DNA of 47,204 nt from Clostridiales bacterium CHKCI006. Lineage in GTDB: Bacteria > Bacillota_I > Bacilli_A > Erysipelotrichales > Coprobacillaceae. Below are positions 23,996 to 32,029 of this stretch, piece by piece. The notes under the pieces are model-generated. The model ran no database searches. It saw nothing but the letters and a program-made list of their open reading frames with translations, and was not told the origin of the DNA. The DNA is taken from NCBI GenBank assembly GCA_900018345.1, contig FCNA01000161.1:1-47204 (forward strand). Reading direction: 5' to 3'. Each line of letters starts with the position of its first letter. The first letter of the stretch is position 1. The position numbers and the translations under genes are program-made.

Positions 23996-25555
23996 ATGCT
24001 GAAAGTAAGTAATGTGAAAGTGTCTTTGAAACAGGCTCAAAAGGAACCCGCCAAAATATTGGCCAGTTATTTGAATGTGCGTGAAAAATCGCTCAGTCAA
24101 GTGACGCTGCTCAAACGCTCCATCGATGCGCGCAAGGGGAAGGTCCATTATATTTGTACTTATGCCTTTAGTTATCCTGATGAGGAAGAACTCATGCAAA
24201 AGCAAAAACAGGTGAGCGTCTATCAGCCTTATCATTATCCGATCCCAAAGCCAATAAACAAAACGACCATTGTTGTCGGAAGTGGGCCGGCGGGTCTGTT
24301 CTGTACCTGGCTGCTGGCGAAATCTGGCAGTCCGGTCATTCTGTTAGAAAGAGGAAGCTGTGTGGAAAAGCGGATCCAGGCAGTCGATACTTTTTTTGAG
24401 ACAGGTCTGCTTAATGAGAGAAGCAATGTTCAGTTTGGTGAGGGTGGGGCAGGAACATTTTCGGATGGAAAGTTGACGACCGGAATCAAAGATCCCCGTG
24501 TCACACAGGTCTTAAAGACTTTTGTTGAGTATGGTGCACCTGAGGATATCCTCTATGAAGCCAAACCGCATATAGGTACAGATTATTTGCGCAAGCTATT
24601 GATCAATATGCGTTATGATCTTTTAGCGATGGGAGCCATTATTCGTTTTGAAAGTCAGGTCACGGATGTGCTGATCGAGAATGGACGTGTTCAAGGAGTA
24701 GAAATCAACCATCAGGAAAAACTGTTGGCAGATGCAGTCGTACTGGCGATCGGGCACAGTGCCCGCGATACCTTCGAGATGCTTTATCAACGGAAGGTTC
24801 CCATGGAAGCCAAACCATTTGCAGTAGGGGTACGGATCGAACACCCACAAACCCAGATCAATACGGTTCAATATGGGGAGCATGCGTCCCAGTTGAAACC
24901 GGCCTCTTATAAGTTAAGCTATCATGCCGCTGATGGGCGCGGTGTGTATACATTTTGTATGTGTCCAGGGGGACAGGTAGTCGCAGCTGCCAGTGAAAAA
25001 GAGCGATTGGTGACCAATGGCATGAGTGAATATGCCAGAGCCAAAGCCAATGCCAACAGTGCTGTGCTGGTCAATGTCGGTACGGCGGATTTTGGCAGTG
25101 ATCATCCATTAGCCGGGATGTATTATCAACGTGAGCTGGAAGGGCGGGCTTTTCGTCTAGGACAGGGACATTATCATGCGCCGGTCTCTTTATTGCAGGA
25201 TTATATGAAACATCAGCTTTCATCGGGCTTAGGCAAGATCGAGCCCAGCTATCAGCCGGGCTGGCAATTTGCAAATCTGCATCAGCTGTTCAGCGAAGCG
25301 ATGAATGATGACCTGAAGGCAGGACTGGCTTATTTTGGAACCCGACTGAAAGGGTTTGATCGTCCGGATGCGATCTTGACCGGTGTTGAATCGCGTTCGT
25401 CCAGCCCAGTACGTCTGGTGCGCGATGGAACGCTATCTAGTGCCATTGCCGGACTCTATCCGTGTGGTGAAGGCGCCGGATATGCCGGCGGTATCATGTC
25501 AGCGGCTGTCGATGGCTTGAAAGTGGCAGAAATCATATTAGGCGGATCCAAGTGA
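23996..25555 (+). CDS. FAD-dependent oxidoreductase (COG2509 type)
   Basis: The 519-aa protein has an N-terminal alpha/beta domain (about 1-85), then a Rossmann FAD site VVGSGPAGLFCTWLLAKSG and LLERG at about 97-125. Later come FGEGGAGTFSDGKLTTGIKD, VVLAIGHSARDTFEML and the C-terminal PCGEGAGYAGGIMSAAVDG. This is the uncharacterised dehydrogenase family often called FAD-dependent dehydrogenase. AAAGGAGGG precedes the ATG. It is probably co-transcribed with the SatA-like gene; the link may be only positional. Confidence 0.85.
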   Translation: MLKVSNVKVSLKQAQKEPAKILASYLNVREKSLSQVTLLKRSIDARKGKVHYICTYAFSYPDEEELMQKQKQVSVYQPYHYPIPKPINKTTIVVGSGPAGLFCTWLLAKSGSPVILLERGSCVEKRIQAVDTFFETGLLNERSNVQFGEGGAGTFSDGKLTTGIKDPRVTQVLKTFVEYGAPEDILYEAKPHIGTDYLRKLLINMRYDLLAMGAIIRFESQVTDVLIENGRVQGVEINHQEKLLADAVVLAIGHSARDTFEMLYQRKVPMEAKPFAVGVRIEHPQTQINTVQYGEHASQLKPASYKLSYHAADGRGVYTFCMCPGGQVVAAASEKERLVTNGMSEYARAKANANSAVLVNVGTADFGSDHPLAGMYYQRELEGRAFRLGQGHYHAPVSLLQDYMKHQLSSGLGKIEPSYQPGWQFANLHQLFSEAMNDDLKAGLAYFGTRLKGFDRPDAILTGVESRSSSPVRLVRDGTLSSAIAGLYPCGEGAGYAGGIMSAAVDGLKVAEIILGGSK

Positions 25556-25577
25556 TCTGTCTTTTTTTGACAAAAAA

Positions 25578-25591
25578 TGTAAACGCACACA
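25578..25591 (+). promoter_or_regulatory. cre-like site 1
   Basis: TGTAAACGCACACA matches the catabolite-response element TGWAANCGNTNWCA at all but one position. It lies about 220 bp upstream of the adhE -35. The 325-bp AT-rich gap 25556-25879 also holds single TTGTGAA/TTCACAA half-sites (25643, 25760, 25853). Confidence 0.45.
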
Positions 25592-25664
25592 TCAAAAGTT
25601 GAAATAATAACTAGCTAAAAAAATCACAAAAATGAATTTTTTTTCACAAGAAAAGCGATTCGAA

Positions 25665-25678
25665 TGTAAACGCAAACA
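25665..25678 (+). promoter_or_regulatory. cre-like site 2
   Basis: TGTAAACGCAAACA is a direct repeat of site 1, starting 87 bp downstream (about eight helical turns), again with one mismatch to the cre consensus. CcpA-type control of adhE is inferred. Confidence 0.5.
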
Positions 25679-25801
25679 CTCATTTTGCCACTTTTAAAAA
25701 TAGATGATGAATTCAAATAAAATTAAATTTATATGATGAAATGAGATTTTATTGAATTTTTGTGAAAAAATGAACGACTTGAATTTTTTGTGCTTTTTTA
25801 G

Positions 25802-25830
25802 TTGAAATTAAAGACGGTAAATGATATTAT
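25802..25830 (+). promoter_or_regulatory. Promoter of adhE
   Basis: TTGAAA (25802-25807), 17 bp and TATTAT (25825-25830), 50 bp before the start codon. A TTCACAA half-site follows at 25853-25859. Confidence 0.65.
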
Positions 25831-25879
25831 TAGGTTGTGTTAAGGGAATTATTTCACAAATATTTATGGAGGTGCAATT

Positions 25880-28540
25880 ATGGCAAAGAAAGCCGAAGAA
25901 CAAGTTCAAGTTGAAGTAAAAAAAGAATGGACAAATGAAGAGATCGATGCTCATGTCAACGAATTAGTTGAAAATGCACAGAAGGCCCTTGATGCATATC
26001 TCGATTTTGACCAGGACAAAGTTGACTACATCGTTGCAAAATGTTCCGTTGCCGGATTGGATGCACATGGTACATTAGCAGAAGCTGCAGTTAACGAAAC
26101 AAAACGTGGTGTATTTGAAGACAAAGCAGTAAAGAACTTATTTGCCTGCGAATATGTCACTTCAAATTTACGTCATTTAAAAACGGTTGGTGTCATCAAT
26201 GAAGATGAACTCTTTGGTGTAACTGAAATTGCAGAACCAGTAGGTGTTGTCTGCGGTATCGTTCCTACTACAAACCCAACTTCAACCGTTATCTTTAAAT
26301 GTTTAATTGCCATTAAAACAAGAAACCCTATTATTTTCTCATTCCATCCATCTGCTTATGAAAGCTCTAAGATGGCTGCTGAAATCATGCGTGACACTGC
26401 TGTTAAAGCTGGTGCTCCAGAAAACTGCATTCAGTGGTTAGGTGTTAAATCTATGTATGCAACTACAGCGTTAATGAATCATCCAGGTGTTGCAACAATC
26501 TTAGCAACTGGTGGTAACGCAATGGTTAAAGCTGCATACTCTTGTGGTAAACCTGCATTAGGTGTAGGTGCCGGAAACGTTCCTTCTTATGTAGAAAAAA
26601 CATGTAATATTAAAAGAACTGTAAATGATATCGTTTTATCAAAATCATTCGACAATGGTATGATTTGTGCTTCTGAATCTTCAGCCATCATCGATCATGA
26701 AATCTTTGATGAAGTAATCAATGAATTCAAACGTTATCATGTTCATTTCTGTAATGATGAACAAAAAGCTAAATTAGAGAAATTTATGTTTGGTGTGAAT
26801 GCTTACACTGATAAAGTAGGTGAAGCTCACTTAAATCCAGATGTTGTAGGTCGTCCAGCTAGCTGGATCGCTAAACAAGCAGGTTTCGAAGTTCCTGAAG
26901 ATACTCAAATTTTATGTGCATACTGTCAGGAAGTTGGTCCAAACGAACCATTAACTCGTGAAAAATTATCTCCAGTATTAGCTATCTTAAAAGCTGAATC
27001 AACTGAAGATGGAATTAATAAAGCAGCAGCAACTGTTGAATTCAACGGTTTAGGTCACTCAGCTGCAATCCACACAATGAACCATGAAATTTCATTAGAA
27101 TTCGGTCATCGTGTAAAAGCAATCCGTATTATTGAAAACGCACCTTCTACATTAGGTGGTATCGGTGGTGTTTACAATGCCTTCATCCCATCACTCACAC
27201 TTGGCTGTGGATCTTATGGACATAACTCCGTTTCCAACAACGTCAGTGCTGTGAACTTATTGAATATCAAACGTGTCGGAAGGAGAAATAACAACATGCA
27301 ATGGGTTAAACTTCCACCAAAAATCTACTTCGAAAAGAACTCACTTCAGTACTTAAGAGACATGAAGTACATGGAAAAAGCCATGATTGTTACTGACCGC
27401 GGTATGTATAACTTAGGTTATGTTGCGAAAGTAGAAGACGCTATCAGAAGACGTCGTAACCATGTTGATTTACAGTTATTCTTCGATGTTGAATCTGACC
27501 CTAGTGTAGAAACAGTAGAAAAAGGTTTAGAGATCATGACTAGCTTCCAGCCAGATGTTATCATCGCATTAGGTGGTGGATCTGCAATGGATGCTGCAAA
27601 AGTTATGTGGTTATTATACGAACATCCAGATGTAAACTTCAATGATATCAAACAGAAATTCATGGATATCAGAAAACGTGCCTTCAAGTTCCCAGAATTA
27701 GGTAAGAAAGCGCGCCTGATCTGTATCCCAACAACTTCTGGTACTGGTTCAGAAGTAACACCATTCGCTGTAATTACAGACCATGCTACTGCTAAGAAAT
27801 ACCCATTAACTGACTACGCTTTAACACCAACTGTTGCCATCGTTGACCCTACATTCGCTATGTCAATGCCAGCTTCTATCGCTGCTGATACAGGTATCGA
27901 CGTATTAACACATGCCGTTGAAGCATATGTTTCTATCCTTGCTAGTGATTACACTGATGGATGGGCTAAACAGGCAGTTAAACTTGTCTTCGATTACCTC
28001 GAAAGATCTGTTAAGAATGGTAAGAACGATCCTGAAGCTAGAGAAAAGATGCACAATGCAGCTACGATCGCTGGTATGGCTTTCGCCAATGCATTCTTAG
28101 GTATGAACCACTCATTAGCTCATAAGATCGGTGGAGAATTCCACGTACCTCATGGTCGTGCAAACGCCATCTTATTACCAACAGTTATCCGTTACAACGG
28201 AACAGTGCCTACTAAGTTAAATATCTGGCCTAAGATTGAAAACTATAAAGCAGATGTTAAATACATGGAATTAGCTCAGTTAATTGGTTTAAAACCTAAG
28301 ACTCCAGCTGAAGGTGTAGAAATGTTTGCTCAGGCATGTGAAAGATTAATTGCTGCTGTAGGAATTCCTAACAACTTCAAATCTCAGAACATTCCAGAAG
28401 ATAAGTGGATGGCTAAAGTTCATCGTATTGCAATGAATGCTTACGAAGATCAGTGTTCACCTGCTAACCCACGTATGCCAATGGTTAAAGATATGGAAAA
28501 GATCTTGATCGATACATACTACGGTCCTAACGGAAAATAA
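25880..28540 (+). CDS. adhE: Bifunctional acetaldehyde-CoA / alcohol dehydrogenase
   Basis: The 886-aa protein joins an aldehyde dehydrogenase (about 1-450, catalytic Cys263 in GMICASES) to an iron-type alcohol dehydrogenase (about 475-886; [39 protein letters not shown]). It turns acetyl-CoA into ethanol, using two NADH, and forms filaments (spirosomes) in other species. Such a gene implies fermentative growth. Codons are more A/T-ending than in neighbours, as expected of a highly expressed gene. The domain linker contains AGGAG and an in-frame ATG at 27296, a possible internal start. GGAGGTGC precedes the main ATG; a strong terminator follows. Confidence 0.97.
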   Translation: MAKKAEEQVQVEVKKEWTNEEIDAHVNELVENAQKALDAYLDFDQDKVDYIVAKCSVAGLDAHGTLAEAAVNETKRGVFEDKAVKNLFACEYVTSNLRHLKTVGVINEDELFGVTEIAEPVGVVCGIVPTTNPTSTVIFKCLIAIKTRNPIIFSFHPSAYESSKMAAEIMRDTAVKAGAPENCIQWLGVKSMYATTALMNHPGVATILATGGNAMVKAAYSCGKPALGVGAGNVPSYVEKTCNIKRTVNDIVLSKSFDNGMICASESSAIIDHEIFDEVINEFKRYHVHFCNDEQKAKLEKFMFGVNAYTDKVGEAHLNPDVVGRPASWIAKQAGFEVPEDTQILCAYCQEVGPNEPLTREKLSPVLAILKAESTEDGINKAAATVEFNGLGHSAAIHTMNHEISLEFGHRVKAIRIIENAPSTLGGIGGVYNAFIPSLTLGCGSYGHNSVSNNVSAVNLLNIKRVGRRNNNMQWVKLPPKIYFEKNSLQYLRDMKYMEKAMIVTDRGMYNLGYVAKVEDAIRRRRNHVDLQLFFDVESDPSVETVEKGLEIMTSFQPDVIIALGGGSAMDAAKVMWLLYEHPDVNFNDIKQKFMDIRKRAFKFPELGKKARLICIPTTSGTGSEVTPFAVITDHATAKKYPLTDYALTPTVAIVDPTFAMSMPASIAADTGIDVLTHAVEAYVSILASDYTDGWAKQAVKLVFDYLERSVKNGKNDPEAREKMHNAATIAGMAFANAFLGMNHSLAHKIGGEFHVPHGRANAILLPTVIRYNGTVPTKLNIWPKIENYKADVKYMELAQLIGLKPKTPAEGVEMFAQACERLIAAVGIPNNFKSQNIPEDKWMAKVHRIAMNAYEDQCSPANPRMPMVKDMEKILIDTYYGPNGK

Positions 28541-28556
28541 TGATTCTATCAACAAA

Positions 28557-28578
28557 CCGAGCTCGTGCTCGGTTTTTT
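28557..28578 (+). terminator. Terminator of adhE
   Basis: CCGAGC pairs with GCTCGG (extended by flanking A-T pairs) over TCGT, followed by six T. Confidence 0.9.
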
Positions 28579-28613
28579 ATATTATGATTCATATGTGTAT
28601 CAATTTTGGTTTG

Positions 28614-28650
28614 ATAAAGAAAGTTGGCTGTAAAGACCAACTTTCTTTAT
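28614..28650. terminator. Long hairpin between adhE and the Rpn locus
   Basis: A perfect 14-bp stem pairs 28614-28627 with 28637-28650 over a 9-nt loop; arms are A/T-rich at the base. It lies 27 nt after the last minus-strand Rpn-locus gene and probably ends that transcript, with possible action in both directions. Confidence 0.6.
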
Positions 28651-28676
28651 TTCTGATATTTAGTGTAGCTAATCAT

Positions 28677-28937
28677 TTAAATCAGTTCTTCTGAAACATC
28701 TTGAATGTATTTTTCGGCTTCTTCTTTGGTAATATGAAAAATAGATACCATATTAGCTACTATGCTGGAAATATCCTGATTTTGCTTTAAAAAATTCAAG
28801 ATAAAATTTCTGATAATGAAGGCACGCTCTTCTCGTTTTCCCTCTTGTATTCCCTCTTGTATTCCCTCTTGCTTTCCTTCTTGTTTAGCTTCATATCTTT
28901 CAAATTCAATCCATTCACGTCCGATGCTTCTTTGCAT
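28677..28937 (-). CDS. Free-standing Rpn C-terminal module (RpnS-like)
   Basis: The 86-aa protein begins MQRSIGREWIEFERYE after GGAGATGATT (28941-28950), 8 nt from ATG. It is nearly identical to the last 74 residues of the adjacent Rpn protein, but carries 12 more residues, three extra copies of a Q-E-G-K/I unit. The rest predicts two helices (IIRNFILNFLKQ; KEEAEKYIQDVSEEL). An ATG 15 nt upstream is in frame but has no ribosome site. No nuclease domain is present. In E. coli, RpnS proteins made from internal starts block the full-length RpnL nuclease; by likeness of layout this gene could be a separate antitoxin, though it could also be a duplication leftover. Confidence 0.65.
   Translation of the reverse strand: MQRSIGREWIEFERYEAKQEGKQEGIQEGIQEGKREERAFIIRNFILNFLKQNQDISSIVANMVSIFHITKEEAEKYIQDVSEELI
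28836..28883 (-). repeat. Four 12-nt tandem units encoding Q-E-G-(K/I)
   Basis: Four units of the form tattccctcttg (plus strand) follow one another, each adding four residues. The full-length gene has only one unit at this place. The 12-nt length keeps frame, so slippage would change protein length without breaking it. Confidence 0.85.
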
Positions 28938-29012
28938 TTGAATCATCTCCATATATTTGTCATAGTCAAATTGATTAGTCTGTTTCAGGAAGTTTTTTGA
29001 ATATATGATTAT

Positions 29013-29930
29013 TTAGATCAGTTCTTCTGAAACATCTTGAATGTATTTTTCGGCTTCTTCTTTAGTAATATGAAAAGTAGATACCATATTAGCTACTATG
29101 CTGGAAATATCCTGACCTTGCTTTAAAAAGTTCAAAATAAAGTTTCTGATAATGAGGGTACGCTCTTCTCGTTTCCCTTCTTGTTTAGCTTCATATCTTT
29201 CAAATTCAATCCATTCACGTCCAATGCTTCTTTGCATTTGAATCACCTCCATATATTTATCATAGTCAAATTGATAAGTCTGTTCCAGGATTGTCTTCTG
29301 CACTTCTAAAGGTAATTGACCTGAAAAAAGTACATCTAGAAAATGTAAAGCATCTGGACCAGTTACCTCTTCATGATTCCCTAAGTACATCATTAATACC
29401 TCTATTTTGCCATAGTCAACTTTACGATGTTCGTTATGCTTGCATATAAACAGCTCGTTCATCTCAAAACGACTCACACTATTCTCTAGCTGTTTAGGTG
29501 GTGCAAACATGATCCAAATAGAGTAGACTTTTTTTAGTTCACCATAATCCTGCGCCACAAAGTCTACACCTTTCTCACCGACAAAAACTCTGGCTGCATA
29601 GTACAGGGCACGAGTGACCAGTGGATAGCTTTGGTGAAATCGGTTCTGACCCTCGATATTGATCAATAAATAATCCTGTCGATCTGGCAGGTAAACTTTA
29701 TAGAGATTATCGAAAGTCACTTCACCTTTCAAAGGGATCTTATCAGTAGTTTGAATACCTCGAATACGTAAGCTTTTCACAGGACCATCGATGAGTTGAC
29801 TGATGTCCTTTAGGGAACAGTTAGTATATTCAGGAATATAGTCGTGCAGGATCCAGGAGAAAAGCAAACGGTTGGATAATAAAGTATGGCACATCGCATC
29901 ATAGCGATGAATGAGGGTTTCATTGAACAT
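29013..29930 (-). CDS. Rpn family PD-(D/E)XK nuclease / recombination-promoting nuclease
   Basis: From ATG 29930 (AGGTGA upstream) the product has 305 aa. The N-terminal half has the Rpn/PDDEXK_2 layout: RYDAMCHTLLSNRLLFSWIL, DYLLINIEGQ with the active-site Glu93-x-Gln95, and TRALYYAARV. The C-terminal quarter is a charged helical tail (YEAKQEGKREER onward). Rpn proteins cut DNA and some defend against phage. A near-perfect internal ribosome site (29241-29250) stands before in-frame Met232, which would give a 74-aa C-terminal protein. A consensus promoter at 30054-30082 precedes it, and two terminators lie in the leader. A 19-residue N-terminal extension runs into the second terminator and lacks a ribosome site. 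Confidence 0.82.
   Translation of the reverse strand: MFNETLIHRYDAMCHTLLSNRLLFSWILHDYIPEYTNCSLKDISQLIDGPVKSLRIRGIQTTDKIPLKGEVTFDNLYKVYLPDRQDYLLINIEGQNRFHQSYPLVTRALYYAARVFVGEKGVDFVAQDYGELKKVYSIWIMFAPPKQLENSVSRFEMNELFICKHNEHRKVDYGKIEVLMMYLGNHEEVTGPDALHFLDVLFSGQLPLEVQKTILEQTYQFDYDKYMEVIQMQRSIGREWIEFERYEAKQEGKREERTLIIRNFILNFLKQGQDISSIVANMVSTFHITKEEAEKYIQDVSEELI
29241..29250 (-). promoter_or_regulatory. Internal Shine-Dalgarno within the Rpn gene
   Basis: The minus strand reads GGAGGTGATT, a ten-base match to the anti-Shine-Dalgarno of 16S rRNA, with its GGAGG core 8 nt before ATG at 29237 in the same frame. It is stronger than the gene's own start site. The duplicated copy keeps GGAGATGATT at the same place. 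Confidence 0.7.
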
Positions 29931-29950
29931 GTATTCACCTCCATTGTAAC

Positions 29951-29980
29951 AAAAAAGCCATCCCTTGAACATGGACGGCT
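29951..29980 (-). terminator. Second terminator in the Rpn leader
   Basis: AGCCGTCC pairs with GGATGGCT (one G-U) and is followed by six T, 20 nt before the Rpn start codon. Hairpin and T-run resemble 81-106. Confidence 0.65.
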
Positions 29981-29988
29981 GGAACAAG

Positions 29989-30016
29989 AAAAAAGGATTC
30001 CTTGACAGAAATCCTT
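29989..30016 (-). terminator. First terminator in the Rpn leader
   Basis: AAGGATT pairs with AATCCTT over a 10-nt loop, then six T, about 40 nt after the promoter -10. With 29951-29980 it makes two stop signals between promoter and gene. Confidence 0.6.
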
Positions 30017-30053
30017 AAACAACTTTATCAATTGAAACCTAACTCATGATATC

Positions 30054-30082
30054 ATCATAACATTCAAAGAGTCCCATGTCAA
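30054..30082 (-). promoter_or_regulatory. Consensus promoter of the Rpn locus
   Basis: On the minus strand TTGACA (30082-30077), exactly 17 bp, then TATGAT (30059-30054). It is one of the best promoters in the window and points at the Rpn gene. The first RNA product would end near 29989 as a transcript of about 60 nt. Confidence 0.8.
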
Positions 30083-30132
30083 GCCGGTGAAGAATGACTT
30101 TTGCATGAATAAGCAATGCACATCTATCGTTT

Positions 30133-31011
30133 TTAACTGTTTGAGGCTTCGTAAATCTTATGAATGGAGCGCTGTAAGGTCTTATCAAATGCTTCATCAC
30201 TCTGCTGGATACTCAATCCTTCGGTAAACGCTCTTGAGAAACTGGCAATAAGCCCTTTATTTTGAGATAATAGATGATTCGCTTCTTTTTGAGAGTATCC
30301 GCCAGAAAGCGCGACGATACGAACGACATGTGAATCTTCCATCAAGTCAAGATAGGTGTCTGTCACGGTAGGAATACTGATCCTAAGTATGATCTTCATA
30401 TCTTCAGGCAAAGTTCTGAATTGTTTAGCAATCTCGTAATGCATAATTTTCTCAGCGCCGGCTTTATCTGAAATATGAATATCGATTTCTGGTTCAAGAA
30501 TAGGGACCAGTCCAGCTTTGGCAATTTGTCTAGCCAACGTAAACTGCTGATCAACGATGGCTTGAATGCCATTGACATCAGCTCCATGGATCACTGAACG
30601 CATCCCGGTGCCAAAGACATGCCTTTCTTTGGCATGAGAAAGTTGCATTTCTAGATCATTGATGGGTGTCATGCGCTGTACCTGATGAGATGGTTCGGTT
30701 AAGCCAACATCTATCTTTGAAAATGAAAGGATACGTTTTCGATGCCAAAGGTAATCGGTCACGTACTCACCTTCGATCTTGCAATCCATCATATTTTGAG
30801 AAAGAATGACTCCTAAAATATAGGTTCCATTGAAGTGGGGATGGGTGAGCATGCGTAAATGCAGGGCATGCATTTTTTGCTCATTAGGATAGCTGTCGCT
30901 TGGAACGCGATCATTTTCTTTAACTTGAGAAGTACTGCTATCGCTTTGATCAAGGGCTGCAATGAATCCTTTACCTGAAATCATACGTTGTAATTGTTCC
31001 TGGTTCATCAT
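30133..31011 (-). CDS. Class I fructose-bisphosphate aldolase homologue with substituted active-site lysines
   Basis: The 292-aa protein aligns along its length with staphylococcal-type class I aldolase: GFIAALDQS, VFGTGMRSVIHGAD, VDQQF, PILEPEIDIH, VALSGGYS and ASFSRAFTEGL. Key positions differ from the family as I know it: DQSGGSTPK reads DQSDSSTSQ, ILFEDTMD reads ILSQNMMD, MRSVIK reads MRSVIH, and the Schiff-base Lys in LKLTLP is Arg in LRISIP. It is therefore probably not a working aldolase. AAAGGAGTG precedes the start. It is divergent from the HAD gene and has no glycolytic neighbours. Confidence 0.75.
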   Translation of the reverse strand: MMNQEQLQRMISGKGFIAALDQSDSSTSQVKENDRVPSDSYPNEQKMHALHLRMLTHPHFNGTYILGVILSQNMMDCKIEGEYVTDYLWHRKRILSFSKIDVGLTEPSHQVQRMTPINDLEMQLSHAKERHVFGTGMRSVIHGADVNGIQAIVDQQFTLARQIAKAGLVPILEPEIDIHISDKAGAEKIMHYEIAKQFRTLPEDMKIILRISIPTVTDTYLDLMEDSHVVRIVALSGGYSQKEANHLLSQNKGLIASFSRAFTEGLSIQQSDEAFDKTLQRSIHKIYEASNS

Positions 31012-31149
31012 TAAACACTCCTTTGCTGAATGGGTGATAGAAATGAGCTGTGCTCTTTCTACGAGATTATTATAGTCCTTTGATCAACGTAATCCTAATG
31101 AATCAACCTCATTTTACAATCATTTAACGGGACTATACATTCACTTGTT

Positions 31150-31177
31150 TTGCATTTATTTGTAAATATGCTAGAAT
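31150..31177 (+). promoter_or_regulatory. Promoter of the HAD gene
   Basis: TTGCAT (31150-31155), 16 bp and TAGAAT (31172-31177), 19 bp before the GTG start. Confidence 0.55.
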
Positions 31178-31196
31178 AGGTCGAGGAGGTGGAAAT

Positions 31197-31982
31197 GTGC
31201 ATTCACATATGTTCTTCTTTGATATAGACGGAACCTTATTATTCTGTCCGGCAGGAAAAACGGATCTGGATGACAGTACTTATCAGACATTAAAGAAACT
31301 GCGCGAGAACTATCCGATTTGTTTAGCCAGTGGTCGGACATTGAGTTATCTACCGGATCATTTATTATCCATTGGTTTTGATGGAATGGTCTTAGCTAAT
31401 GGAGCTTATGTTTATTATCAAGGCAAGGTGATCCGCGAAGATTATTTAGAATCGAAAGAGGTTGAAGAGATCGTAGCATATTGTCAGGCGCATGAGATTG
31501 AATATGTGCTGGAAGGGACGGAAGCTTATTATGCACCGGCAACGTATACAAAGATGCAAGCCTTTTTTGATAAATTCGACTTGCCTAAGCATAAGCGTGC
31601 AGATAAGCCGATTGAACGGGTGACTAAAATTGCGGTCATTTGTCACGATGAAAAAACGGCTAGTCAGTTTGACCGCGACTTTCAGAAACGCTATCGTCTG
31701 ATGGCACATGGAGGATATTCTTACGATCTTTATCCGCATAGTCAGTCGAAAGCACGTGGCATCGCAGATCTTGTTAAAATGGCAGATCGAACGATGGACG
31801 ATGTCGTTGCCTTCGGGGATGGATTTAATGATCTGGAAATGATTGAAGAAGCTGGAATAGGTATTGCGATGGGAAATGCCAGTGGTACTTTAAAAGAGAA
31901 AGCGGACTTTGTGACTACGACCGTTTTAGAACAAGGGGTCGTACAAGCATTGCAGCATTTCAATTGGGTGCCAAAGGGGTGA
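31197..31982 (+). CDS. HAD-IIB hydrolase, GTG start
   Basis: GAGGAGGTGG is well placed for GTG 31197, giving 261 aa; an ATG two bases earlier is out of frame. Motifs: FFDIDGTLLF, LASGRTLSY, SQSKARGIADL and FGDGFNDLEMIEEAG. It is a close relative of the HAD at 19709 (shared FDG...NGAYVYYQGK pattern), probably a sugar-phosphate phosphatase. A terminator overlaps its stop. Confidence 0.88.
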   Translation: MHSHMFFFDIDGTLLFCPAGKTDLDDSTYQTLKKLRENYPICLASGRTLSYLPDHLLSIGFDGMVLANGAYVYYQGKVIREDYLESKEVEEIVAYCQAHEIEYVLEGTEAYYAPATYTKMQAFFDKFDLPKHKRADKPIERVTKIAVICHDEKTASQFDRDFQKRYRLMAHGGYSYDLYPHSQSKARGIADLVKMADRTMDDVVAFGDGFNDLEMIEEAGIGIAMGNASGTLKEKADFVTTTVLEQGVVQALQHFNWVPKG

Positions 31983-31995
31983 GGTCCCTTTTTTT
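31973..31995 (+). terminator. Terminator of the HAD gene
   Basis: AAAGGG pairs with CCCTTT across the stop codon, with a run of T to 31995. Confidence 0.7.
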
Positions 31996-32002
31996 GTGCA
32001 AT

Positions 32003-32029
32003 AAAAAAAGAAGCCTAGGATAAGGCTTC
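32003..32029 (-). terminator. Terminator of the ABC-F gene
   Basis: GAAGCC pairs with GGCTTC (minus strand), then seven T; it overlaps the stop codon. Confidence 0.75.

Larger units (their letters stand above)
28677..28990 (-). repeat. Tandem duplication copy 2 of the Rpn 3' end (copy 1 is 29013-29290)
   Basis: The unit covers the internal ribosome site, the C-terminal codons and the stop. By eye the copies are over 90% identical outside the 36-nt repeat-length difference, so the event is recent. A 22-nt unrelated spacer follows the stop of copy 1, and the reading frame continues in phase through it. Confidence 0.85.

Noticed and set aside
29013-29290. Duplicate at 28677-28990 as an assembly artefact
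   Set aside because: The copies differ by many point changes and by 36 nt of repeat, so a simple assembly error is unlikely.
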